Of a stretch of DNA of 64,000 nucleotides, positions 36,586 to 44,580 are shown one piece after another. Made by a program: the position numbers and the translations under genes. The notes under the pieces are model-generated. The model worked only from the letters and a program-made list of their open reading frames with translations. It made no database searches and had not been told where the DNA came from. Numbering within the stretch: the first letter of the stretch is position 1; each line of letters opens with the position of its first letter. The stretch is from Eudoraea chungangensis. GTDB taxonomy: Bacteria > Bacteroidota > Bacteroidia > Flavobacteriales > Flavobacteriaceae. Location: contig NZ_JARDUB010000002.1 in NCBI RefSeq assembly GCF_029360665.1, positions 186,001-250,000 on the forward strand. Direction: 5' to 3'.

Positions 36586-37293
36586 TTATAGATCCACTAC
36601 CGTACCTATATTTTCTCCTGATACGATTTTTAGTAGATTCCCCTTTTTATTCATATCAAAAACTACGATCGGTAAATTATTTTCCTGACTAAGTGTAAAT
36701 GCGGTGGTGTCCATTACCTTTAATCCTTTGGTCAGGACTTCGTTAAAACTGAGTGTATCGAATTTTGTTGCGGTTTTATCTTTTTCAGGATCACTAGTGT
36801 AGATGCCATCCACCCGAGTTCCTTTTAATATCACATCAGCCTCAATTTCAATCGCTCTTAGTACTGCCGCCGAATCCGTAGTGAAATAAGGATTTCCAGT
36901 GCCTCCACCAAAAATAACTACTCTCCCCTTTTCTAAATGCCTCATCGCCCGTCTGCGAATAAATGGTTCGGCCACTTCATTTATTTTAATAGCAGACTGT
37001 AATCTAGTCTGTACACCTTTGTCTTCCAAGGCACTTTGCAATGCGAGACCGTTAATTACAGTGGCTAACATTCCCATATGATCTCCCTGAACTCTATCCA
37101 TTCCTTTATTGGCGGCGGCCAAACCTCGAAAAATATTACCTCCCCCTATAACAATTGCCAATTCCACACCTAAATCTACTGCTTCTTTGATCTCTTCAGC
37201 ATATTCCGAGAGCCTTTTTGCATCAATTCCGTAATTCTGTTGCCCCATAAGGGCCTCTCCACTTAGTTTTAGTAGAATTCTTTTGTATTGCAT
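36586..37293 (-). CDS. pyrH: UMP kinase
   Basis: A 235-residue amino-acid-kinase fold, started at [15 protein letters not shown]; an ATG 36 bases upstream gives an unlikely extension. [11 protein letters not shown] is the substrate loop and [23 protein letters not shown] belongs to the UMP/ATP site. It phosphorylates UMP to UDP. TATTTTTG on this strand (37317-37324) with TTG 17 bases further upstream is a likely promoter. It is co-transcribed with frr. Confidence 0.96.
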   Translation of the reverse strand: MQYKRILLKLSGEALMGQQNYGIDAKRLSEYAEEIKEAVDLGVELAIVIGGGNIFRGLAAANKGMDRVQGDHMGMLATVINGLALQSALEDKGVQTRLQSAIKINEVAEPFIRRRAMRHLEKGRVVIFGGGTGNPYFTTDSAAVLRAIEIEADVILKGTRVDGIYTSDPEKDKTATKFDTLSFNEVLTKGLKVMDTTAFTLSQENNLPIVVFDMNKKGNLLKIVSGENIGTVVDL

Positions 37294-37435
37294 ATTATGT
37301 TTTCCAGATTCGCAAACAAAAATAATCAAAAATATTTATGGCAACTGTTCGTTAATAAGTTTAATGTCATGACATTCGATTTAAATTTTCGTTGTGTTTC
37401 ATATGATTTGGTCCTTAAGAATAAGTTGCCTCTAT

Positions 37436-39310
37436 ATGTATTATAAAAAGTGGATTTACATTTTCTCTTTCCTGCCTATTGTTTTTAGTTGCGGAACTTC
37501 ACAGTCTATTAATCAGAATAGCAAAGAAGAAATCCGGGCAGAGATAGATCTCATAAATATTCAGGAAGACAGAGTTCAAGTAACTATTGATCCAGAAGTG
37601 TTTAGTTCTTCAAGTACAACTTTTTATCTTCCTAAGATAGTCCCGGGCACTTATAGCTTGGATAATTATGGGCAAAATATTGAAGATTTGAAGGTCTACG
37701 ACTATCAAGGTAATGAGCTGCCGGTTATTCATAGAAATACAAATGAATGGTTTATAGAAGATGCCAAAAATTTAGATAAAGTAAGGTATTATGTAAACGA
37801 TACTTACGATACGGAGACACAGAAAAAAGAACCAATTTTTTCTCCGGCTGGCACAAATATTTCTGAAGGCAAGAATTTTATTTTAAATCTTCACGGTTTC
37901 GTTGGTTATTTTAAAGACCTATTAGAAAGCCCTTACGTGTTACAAATTTATGCTCCGGAAAACCTCAAACCAGTAACATCTTTAAATATTAGTCCGAACG
38001 TTTCAAAAGAAGGTGTGGACATCTTTTACGCTAAGCGTTATTTTGATGTTATTGACAATCCAATCATGTATTCGGAGCTTAATACCGCTTCTTTTATGGT
38101 CGATGGTATTGAAATCACCATTGCAGTGTACTCGCCAAATGGGGTATATGTGGCAGAAGATTTAAGGCCCAGTATTGAAAAAATGATGCGTGCTCAAAAG
38201 AGTTTTCTTGGTGAAATTAATTCCACACCTGCTTATACTATTTTGCTCTATTTATCCGCTGTTAATGAAGATGATGCTATTGGATTTGGCGCCTTAGAGC
38301 ACCATACTTCCACGGTAGCCGTATTACCGGAGCAAATGAATAAAAAAGACTTGGAAGAAACCATGATCGACCTGATCTCACATGAGTTTTTTCATATAGT
38401 CACTCCCCTGAATGTGCACTCAAGAGAGATTCAATACTTTAATTTTAACTATCCAAAAATGTCCAAACATTTGTGGATGTATGAAGGTACCACGGAATAT
38501 TTTGCAAACCTGTTTCAAATACAACAGGGTATTATAGATGAGCAAGACTTTTTGCTAAGAATGTCGCAAAAAATAGATAATTCCAGTATGTATAACGATA
38601 GTTTGTCTTTTACTTCTATGAGTTCTAATGTCTTAGTTGAACCAAATAAGTCGAACTACGCTAACGTATATGAAAAAGGAGCTCTAATTAGTATGTGTCT
38701 TGATATTCTTTTGCGAGACTTAAGTGATGGTGAGCGGGGAGTCTTGTGGTTAATGAAAGAACTAAGCTTCAAATACAATCAGAATATTCCCTTCGACGAT
38801 GATAAAATTATTGAAGAAATCATTTCCATGACCTATCCGGAGATAGGCAACTTTTTTGAAGAACATATTGTTGGTGATACCCCTATAGATTATGATGAAG
38901 TATTAAAAAAGGTAGGGCTTCATGTAGAGGTTAAGACGCCGGAAACAGCCTATTTTTTTTATGGACAAGAACCATTTATTGACGTACGTCCTGATAGTCA
39001 GAATTCAATTTTTGTTCGCAAAGGAATTCCATTAAACTCTTTTTGGATAAACCTAGGGGTGAAGGGAGGAGATACTTTAGTTAGCATAGATGGAGTTTCC
39101 ATATCCTTAGAAACAATTGGGTCGGTTATTAGAGAAAGTTTTGCATGGAAACCCACCAGGAATATTACTATGCGTGTAAAACGTGGTGAAAATGAAATTA
39201 CCTTACAAGGAGTGGTAGGGACTCCCGTAATGAACAGTACAGAAATTATACCCTCCACAAATAGCAGTGAGGCGGAACAAAACCTAAAACATCGTTGGTT
39301 AAAAGATTGA
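37436..39310 (+). CDS. M61-family metallopeptidase lipoprotein (glycyl aminopeptidase type)
   Basis: Started at ATG 37436, giving 624 residues with a short lipoprotein signal (FLPIVFSC, Cys19). The N-terminal beta domain (residues 35-240) is typical of M61. The zinc site is HEFFH (His316, Glu317, His320), and MYEGTTEYFANL supplies the third ligand. A C-terminal PDZ domain lies around 500-610. The enzyme removes N-terminal glycine or alanine from peptides in the periplasm or at the surface. It stands alone between pyrH and the ribosomal operon. Confidence 0.85.
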   Translation: MYYKKWIYIFSFLPIVFSCGTSQSINQNSKEEIRAEIDLINIQEDRVQVTIDPEVFSSSSTTFYLPKIVPGTYSLDNYGQNIEDLKVYDYQGNELPVIHRNTNEWFIEDAKNLDKVRYYVNDTYDTETQKKEPIFSPAGTNISEGKNFILNLHGFVGYFKDLLESPYVLQIYAPENLKPVTSLNISPNVSKEGVDIFYAKRYFDVIDNPIMYSELNTASFMVDGIEITIAVYSPNGVYVAEDLRPSIEKMMRAQKSFLGEINSTPAYTILLYLSAVNEDDAIGFGALEHHTSTVAVLPEQMNKKDLEETMIDLISHEFFHIVTPLNVHSREIQYFNFNYPKMSKHLWMYEGTTEYFANLFQIQQGIIDEQDFLLRMSQKIDNSSMYNDSLSFTSMSSNVLVEPNKSNYANVYEKGALISMCLDILLRDLSDGERGVLWLMKELSFKYNQNIPFDDDKIIEEIISMTYPEIGNFFEEHIVGDTPIDYDEVLKKVGLHVEVKTPETAYFFYGQEPFIDVRPDSQNSIFVRKGIPLNSFWINLGVKGGDTLVSIDGVSISLETIGSVIRESFAWKPTRNITMRVKRGENEITLQGVVGTPVMNSTEIIPSTNSSEAEQNLKHRWLKD

Positions 39311-39347
39311 TAGGCTTCCAATTCTAAGGAAGTCTAGAAGGTAATAG

Positions 39348-39382
39348 AAAAAAAAATCCCCTCCTTTAACAAAAGAGGGGAT
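39348..39382 (-). terminator. Terminator of the rplM-rpsI-rpsB-tsf operon
   Basis: On the minus strand an ATCCCCTC/GAGGGGAT stem with an 11-base loop is followed by a run of T. It lies 22 bases after the tsf stop and also faces the end of the M61 peptidase gene. Confidence 0.88.
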
Positions 39383-39404
39383 CAAGTATATTATCTTAAA
39401 AAGA

Positions 39405-40229
39405 TTAACCTAAGGCTACTCTCTCGAAACCTACTACTTCTAATTGACCGTCTACAGACTTTACATACTGTGCAACACTTTGTTTGCTATCCTTAATGAA
39501 AGCTTGGTTTACTAGCGTATTGTCTTTAAAAAATCTTTTTAATTTTCCTTTTGCAATATTGTCCAACATTGCTTCCGGCTTGCCTTCTTGTCTTAATTGA
39601 TCTTTTGCAATTTCAATTTCTTTATCAATTACAGTCTGGTCAACTCCGGCTTCATCTAAGGCAACTGGGTTCATCGCTGCCGCCTGCATGGCAACGTCTT
39701 TTGCTGCTACAGCAGCGCCTTCAACTGCATTAGACAAACCAACTAAAGTTGCAATCTTATTTCCTGCATGTATATAAGATCCAACAAATGGAGCTTTAAG
39801 TCTTTTAAAGCCACCTATTTCTATTTTCTCACCAATAACACCTGTCTGTTCTGTTAACTTTTCTTGAACGGTAACCCCATTAAAGGCCGAAGCTAGAAAG
39901 TCTTCTTTTGAATCAAAAGACAAGGCTAAATCTGCTAGCTCATTAGCCAGACTAACAAAACTGTCGTTTTTTGCAACAAAATCAGTTTCACAATTAAGAG
40001 AAATAATTACGCCTTCTGTTTTATCTTCACTTACTTTAGCAATTGCAGCACCCTCAGAGGAATCACGATCGGCTCTCTTGGCAGCTACTTTCTGACCTTT
40101 CTTTCTAAGAATTTCAATTGCCTTATCAAAGTCACCTTCAGCTTCAACCAAGGCATTTTTGCAGTCCATCATTCCTGCACCTGTGGTTTTTCTTAATTTA
40201 TTTACGTCTGCAGCGGTAATCTTTACCAT
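39405..40229 (-). CDS. tsf: Elongation factor Ts
   Basis: A 274-residue protein. LRKTTGAGMMDCKNALVEA (near residue 12) is the N-terminal signature and NCETDFVAKND (near 79) the core motif. It exchanges GDP for GTP on EF-Tu. It follows rpsB by 64 bases, the near-universal rpsB-tsf order, and is closed by a terminator. Confidence 0.96.
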   Translation of the reverse strand: MVKITAADVNKLRKTTGAGMMDCKNALVEAEGDFDKAIEILRKKGQKVAAKRADRDSSEGAAIAKVSEDKTEGVIISLNCETDFVAKNDSFVSLANELADLALSFDSKEDFLASAFNGVTVQEKLTEQTGVIGEKIEIGGFKRLKAPFVGSYIHAGNKIATLVGLSNAVEGAAVAAKDVAMQAAAMNPVALDEAGVDQTVIDKEIEIAKDQLRQEGKPEAMLDNIAKGKLKRFFKDNTLVNQAFIKDSKQSVAQYVKSVDGQLEVVGFERVALG

Positions 40230-40293
40230 TTTGATATTGTTTTGTGGAAGCCTTTATTTAGGGTTTCCGTTGTGAATTAATTTTAATTTTCTG

Positions 40294-41403
40294 TTATTCA
40301 ACACCACCTTTTACCTTCTCTTGCCATTCTTTAAGCTCTTCCCATTTTCCATCGGCGGCCATTTGCGACTGTTTTGGCCAGCTACCTGGATCAAGATGTG
40401 CCATACGTGAACTGGCTTCTGTCAAAATTTCTTTGATCTTTTCAGCTTCCGACTTCGCAAGACTTGCATAAGTGTCTATTCCGGCCGCTACCAAGGCTTC
40501 CGCAGCCTTAGGTCCAACTCCTTCAATTTTAGTTAAATCGTCCGCTGTAGAAGTTTCTTCTGTGGTTTCTTTAGCAACAACAGCAGCCTCTTCTTTTGGC
40601 TTAGCTGTTTCGGTCTTAGCAACCTCTTCCTTTTGTGCAGGAGCTGCCACTTTCTTTTCTTCTTTTTTAGAATCTTCTGAAGAGGAACCTTCTTTTGCTG
40701 CTATCTTTTCGGATTTTCTTTCTTCTAATCCTTGAGCAATGGCATTGGTTACTTCCGTAAGAATAACATCAATAGATTTTGATGCATCGTCATTAGAAGG
40801 AATTACATAATTTATTGGGCGTGGATCTGAATTGGTATCCACCATAGCAAAAATTGGAATATTTAGCTTTTGGGCTTCTTTTACTGCAATGTGCTCTCTC
40901 ATTGTATCAACAATAAATAGTGCGCCCGGCAAACGAGTCATATCTGAAATAGAGCCTAAGTTTTTTTCCAATTTTGCACGTAGTCTGTCTACCTGTAATC
41001 TTTCTTTCTTGGAAAGTGTATTGAATGTACCGTCTTTTTTCATACGGTCAATAGAGGCCATTTTTTTAACAGCTTTCCGAATGGTAACAAAGTTTGTTAA
41101 CATACCACCTGGCCATCTTTCCGTAATATAAGGCATATTAACATTTGAAACCTTCTCCGAAACAATATCCTTCGCTTGCTTTTTCGTTGCTACGAATAAT
41201 ATTTTCCTGCCAGATGCAGCAATTTTAGACAGAGCTTCATTTGCTTCATCTAATTTTGCAACAGTTTTGTAAAGGTTAATAACATGTATTCCATTGCGCT
41301 CCATGTAGATATAAGGAGCCATGTTTGGATTCCATTTTCTGGTTAAGTGTCCAAAGTGAACACCTGCTTCTAATAAATCTTTAACTTCAGCTTTTTTAGC
41401 CAT
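40294..41403 (-). CDS. rpsB: Ribosomal protein S2 with C-terminal helix-hairpin-helix extension
   Basis: The start was set at MAKKAEVKDLLEAGVHFGH (41401-41403); an upstream ATG would add 12 residues. Residues 1-230 are a normal S2 domain. Residues 231-286 form a lysine/glutamate/alanine-rich linker, and 287-369 add a domain beginning TADDLTKIEGVGPKAAEALV, a helix-hairpin-helix motif, followed by a charged tail with WPKQSQM. S2 is normally about 240-260 residues. The extension is in frame with no sign of error and resembles domains attached to other Bacteroidota ribosomal proteins such as L21 (from memory). Confidence 0.95.
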   Translation of the reverse strand: MAKKAEVKDLLEAGVHFGHLTRKWNPNMAPYIYMERNGIHVINLYKTVAKLDEANEALSKIAASGRKILFVATKKQAKDIVSEKVSNVNMPYITERWPGGMLTNFVTIRKAVKKMASIDRMKKDGTFNTLSKKERLQVDRLRAKLEKNLGSISDMTRLPGALFIVDTMREHIAVKEAQKLNIPIFAMVDTNSDPRPINYVIPSNDDASKSIDVILTEVTNAIAQGLEERKSEKIAAKEGSSSEDSKKEEKKVAAPAQKEEVAKTETAKPKEEAAVVAKETTEETSTADDLTKIEGVGPKAAEALVAAGIDTYASLAKSEAEKIKEILTEASSRMAHLDPGSWPKQSQMAADGKWEELKEWQEKVKGGVE

Positions 41404-41601
41404 TTTAATACTTAGTTTACGTTCTTTTTGAATTAGCAATAAGAAAGTGGTATTCCACTAGGGAAAGCCTTCCTTATTTAGATGCTAAACTAAATTCGAC
41501 TCCTGTATATAATTTTATGACAGAGTCTTTAATTGCCTCTACTAAAAGAGACTTTCAATGAACTTTGGTTAATAATGCCGGCAAATAACCGGTAAATAAT
41601 T

Positions 41602-41988
41602 TTATCTTTTAGAGAACTGGAATTTCTTACGGGCTTTCTTCTGTCCGAATTTCTTACGTTCTACCATTCTCGGATCTCTAGTAAGTAATCCTTCAGGTTT
41701 TAAGACTTCTCTGTTTTCGGCTTCAATCTCGCACAATCCTCTCGAAAGGGCAAGACGAACAGCTTCTGCCTGCCCGGTAATACCACCTCCGTATACATTT
41801 ACCTTAACATCATAATCCCCATCGGTATTGGTCAATGTAAAAGGCTGTTTAACCTTGTATTGAAGTGTGTCTGTAGAAAAGTAATCTTCTAAAGCTCTTT
41901 TGTTTACAGTGATGTTACCTTTTCCTTTGGAGATATAAACTCTTGCAACAGCTGTTTTTCTTCTACCTATTTTATGAATAATTTCCAT
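41602..41988 (-). CDS. rpsI: Ribosomal protein S9
   Basis: A 128-residue protein with the S9 signature GGGITGQAEAVRLALSRGL and the basic C-terminus KKARKKFQFSKR that reaches the P-site tRNA. Its ATG abuts the rplM stop with no gap. A 198-base gap to rpsB contains no gene. Confidence 0.97.
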   Translation of the reverse strand: MEIIHKIGRRKTAVARVYISKGKGNITVNKRALEDYFSTDTLQYKVKQPFTLTNTDGDYDVKVNVYGGGITGQAEAVRLALSRGLCEIEAENREVLKPEGLLTRDPRMVERKKFGQKKARKKFQFSKR

Positions 41989-42444
41989 TTATTTTAGGTC
42001 GTTTAAGTTAATAGTCTTTGGTTTTTGTGCTTCCTGGTCGTGTGTTGGACCTGTATAAACCCTTAAGTTTCGAAACAATTCTGCCCCTAGTCGGTTCTTT
42101 GGCAACATTCCCTTAACTGCCTTCTCTACAAGGGCAGAGGGGTTTTTAGCCAACAGTTCTTCTGCGGTAGTAGATCGTTGGCCCCCTGGATAACCAGTAT
42201 ATCTCAAATAGGTCTTATCCTGCCATTTGTTTCCACTAAGCTGGATTTTCTCCGCATTTATGATTACGACATTATCTCCGCAATCTACATGAGGAGTAAA
42301 ATCAGTTTTATATTTTCCTCTTAATATTTTTGCAACTTTAGAGGCCATTCTACCAAGGGTTTGACCATCGGCATCTACCAGTAACCATTGCTTTTCAACG
42401 GTATTTCTATTGGCAGACTTTGTCTTGTAGCTTAATGTATCCAC
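41989..42444 (-). CDS. rplM: Ribosomal protein L13
   Basis: A 151-residue protein. WLLVDADGQTLGRMASKVAKIL and YRHTGYPGG-like YTGYPGGQRS are L13 signatures. It is the first gene of the rplM-rpsI-rpsB-tsf operon, with a clear promoter at 42493-42523. Confidence 0.97.
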   Translation of the reverse strand: MDTLSYKTKSANRNTVEKQWLLVDADGQTLGRMASKVAKILRGKYKTDFTPHVDCGDNVVIINAEKIQLSGNKWQDKTYLRYTGYPGGQRSTTAEELLAKNPSALVEKAVKGMLPKNRLGAELFRNLRVYTGPTHDQEAQKPKTINLNDLK

Positions 42445-42492
42445 TACTATAGGTTTTTATAATTAAACACTTCAATCCCGTTTAACGGGCTG

Positions 42493-42523
42493 CAAATGTA
42501 CAACTATTAAGTTGAAAAGCAAA
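42493..42523 (-). promoter_or_regulatory. rplM operon promoter (Bacteroidota type)
   Basis: On the minus strand TTTG (42520-42523) is followed after exactly 19 bases by TACATTTG (42493-42500), matching the TTTG-N19-TAnnTTTG consensus. An inverted repeat CCCGTT-T-AACGGG (42477-42489) falls at the predicted transcript start. Confidence 0.75.
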
Positions 42524-42744
42524 TGGTTGTTTCTCAATTTTTTTAATTTTTTACAGTCTTAGCTAGCACATTTTAAGGACCTAAGGCTAAACCCAAGAAA
42601 ATGTTACTTATAGTTTTAAAACTAGAACTAGAAATTCTTCTTCAATTTCTACTATTTTTTAGCCAGTCCATTACTTCTGTCTCCATAATAAAATTAACTT
42701 TTTTACGTTTTCACCTAAGATTAACCAATAACAAACCCATTCTA

Positions 42745-43245
42745 ATGAAAACCTATTTATTTACCATGTTCGTGGCTTGTACTTTAATGTTTTCCTGTTC
42801 ATCAGATAAAGAGGATCCTGCTCTTTCTGAAGATAACTTAATAGGAAGCTGGGAACTCACTGCTTTAGAGATTGATGAGGCTGCCGCAAGTGACGATGAA
42901 AAAAACGCCAGTGACATCTTAGATTTCTTAGCTGCTATTGATTGTTCCTTGATAACCCTGACCTTTAATGAGGATCTATCTGTTATAACGGAGAATTCCG
43001 GTAACTATCTTGAGATTAATGTGAACTCTGCTGGAACCGGTTTAGACGTTCCCTGCCCTACCAGCAAAGATACAAGTGTAGACAACTACACCTTTGATGG
43101 GGAAGTTTTGACTTATATTGACAAAGATTTACAAGAGACTAAAGTTAGCGTAAGTTTTTCGGGAAATACAATGCGCATCAGTGCTACAGACTTAGATTTC
43201 GCCAACTTCAATGACGGGGGTGTTTTGGTGTTTACCAAAAGATAG
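42745..43245 (+). CDS. Lipocalin-like lipoprotein
   Basis: Started at ATG 42745, which opens a lipoprotein signal (MKTYLFTMFVACTLMFSC); the longer frame from 42601 adds an unlikely hydrophobic stretch. The mature part begins with an acidic segment and LIGSWELTALEID, the GxW strand of lipocalin-like proteins common in Bacteroidota. The length is 166 residues. The ligand is unknown. The gene is followed by a strong terminator. Confidence 0.7.
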   Translation: MKTYLFTMFVACTLMFSCSSDKEDPALSEDNLIGSWELTALEIDEAAASDDEKNASDILDFLAAIDCSLITLTFNEDLSVITENSGNYLEINVNSAGTGLDVPCPTSKDTSVDNYTFDGEVLTYIDKDLQETKVSVSFSGNTMRISATDLDFANFNDGGVLVFTKR

Positions 43246-43270
43246 CACTAATAACTACATATTTACAGAA

Positions 43271-43305
43271 AAAACCTCACCATACGGTGAGGTTTTATTG
43301 TTTTT
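43271..43305. terminator. Rho-independent terminator after lipocalin-like gene
   Basis: An 11-bp perfect stem (AAAACCTCACC with its complement, loop ATAC, 43271-43296) followed by a T-rich run. Confidence 0.88.
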
Positions 43306-43356
43306 GCTTTTAACTAGAATAAAAGGTTGTATATTTAAAATAACTATAATAGCCCT

Positions 43357-44499
43357 ATGCTCCAAAGCCTAAAGTTTTCATGGAAATCTTCTTTACTTAG
43401 TCTATTATTTATACTCTTGTCGGCTTGTATAGATCCGGTACCACCTGAATTTCAGATTAAATTGGGTCTGATTTATGTCGATGCCTTAGCTTCTACTTCA
43501 CCTGGTGCTTCTTATATAAACATCTATAAAACGGTAGAAGAATTTGGGATTAATAAGAATATATTTGAACAAGGTGCCAGTGTTGTTCTGGTCAATGAAA
43601 CTACAAACGCTGAAGTGATTTGTACTGAATTTAAGGAGGCCTATTTGCCTCCTGCAGATTTTTCTGCAAATGTTGGAGAGACCTGGTCTTTGCGAATTGT
43701 ACTGGCAGATGGTAAGGAGATTTTGTCGGAGACCGAGACCATTGTACCATCTGTGCCTATTACGGATGCAAAGGTAACCTACAATCCGGAATTAGTATTT
43801 AGCGATTCGTTTAACGATTTCGTTCCGGGACACAAAATATCGGTCACGTTTGATGACCCTGCAAATGAAGAGAATTATTATTACTGGCGATATAAATCTT
43901 TTGAAAAACTCACTAATTGCGAAATTTGCTTTGCCGGGTATTTTAGAGATGATGGATGTGTAAATGCTACCCAGGCCGAACTGCCGATTATTATGCCTTA
44001 TTATACTTATGTGTGTGAATCTGATTGTTGGCAAATCAGATTCAGTCAAAATATTGAGATCTTTTCAGATGAGTTTACAGATGGTCTAACGACTACAGAC
44101 TTAGATATAGCGGATATTTTACTTTATACCAAAAAGAATATACTCGTTGAAGTACAGCAGTTTTCGCTTACTCCTTCCGCTTATTCTTATTTTAAAACCT
44201 TACAGGATATAGTTGATAATAGTGGAAGTTTTAACGCTCCAATACCAGCGGCTTTGGTGGGAAACTTATTTAATCCTAACGACAGTGAAGAATTTGTACT
44301 AGGAAGGTTTACCGCAGCATCTACTAGAACGCAAAGTGTTTTTATAGAAAGGTTGTTTATTGATGAGCCACCATTGGAGGAATTTGTTCCGGGTATTTAT
44401 GAAGAGTTTGGCGGTGGTACACCAGAACCATTTCAGACAATGGCACCCTGTGAAGAAGGCACATTTAGAACCGGAATTGAACCAGCAGACTGGCCGTAG
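43357..44499 (+). CDS. DUF4249 lipoprotein partner of TonB receptor
   Basis: A 380-residue protein with a lipoprotein signal (LLFILLSAC, Cys near residue 24) followed by immunoglobulin-like beta domains. The features fit DUF4249, a family in Bacteroidota that is normally encoded beside a TonB-dependent receptor and lies at the cell surface. A cysteine-rich stretch (CEICFAGYFRDDGC and later CESDC) may form disulfides. It would cover or feed the receptor encoded 81 bases downstream. The ligand is unknown. Confidence 0.8.
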   Translation: MLQSLKFSWKSSLLSLLFILLSACIDPVPPEFQIKLGLIYVDALASTSPGASYINIYKTVEEFGINKNIFEQGASVVLVNETTNAEVICTEFKEAYLPPADFSANVGETWSLRIVLADGKEILSETETIVPSVPITDAKVTYNPELVFSDSFNDFVPGHKISVTFDDPANEENYYYWRYKSFEKLTNCEICFAGYFRDDGCVNATQAELPIIMPYYTYVCESDCWQIRFSQNIEIFSDEFTDGLTTTDLDIADILLYTKKNILVEVQQFSLTPSAYSYFKTLQDIVDNSGSFNAPIPAALVGNLFNPNDSEEFVLGRFTAASTRTQSVFIERLFIDEPPLEEFVPGIYEEFGGGTPEPFQTMAPCEEGTFRTGIEPADWP

Positions 44500-44580
44500 T
44501 TTTCAGGCTTTACATTTTGCCTTAACACCAGACCATCATCTGTTAAATGGGAAGTTTATTAAAAAATTTGAGTATCATTT

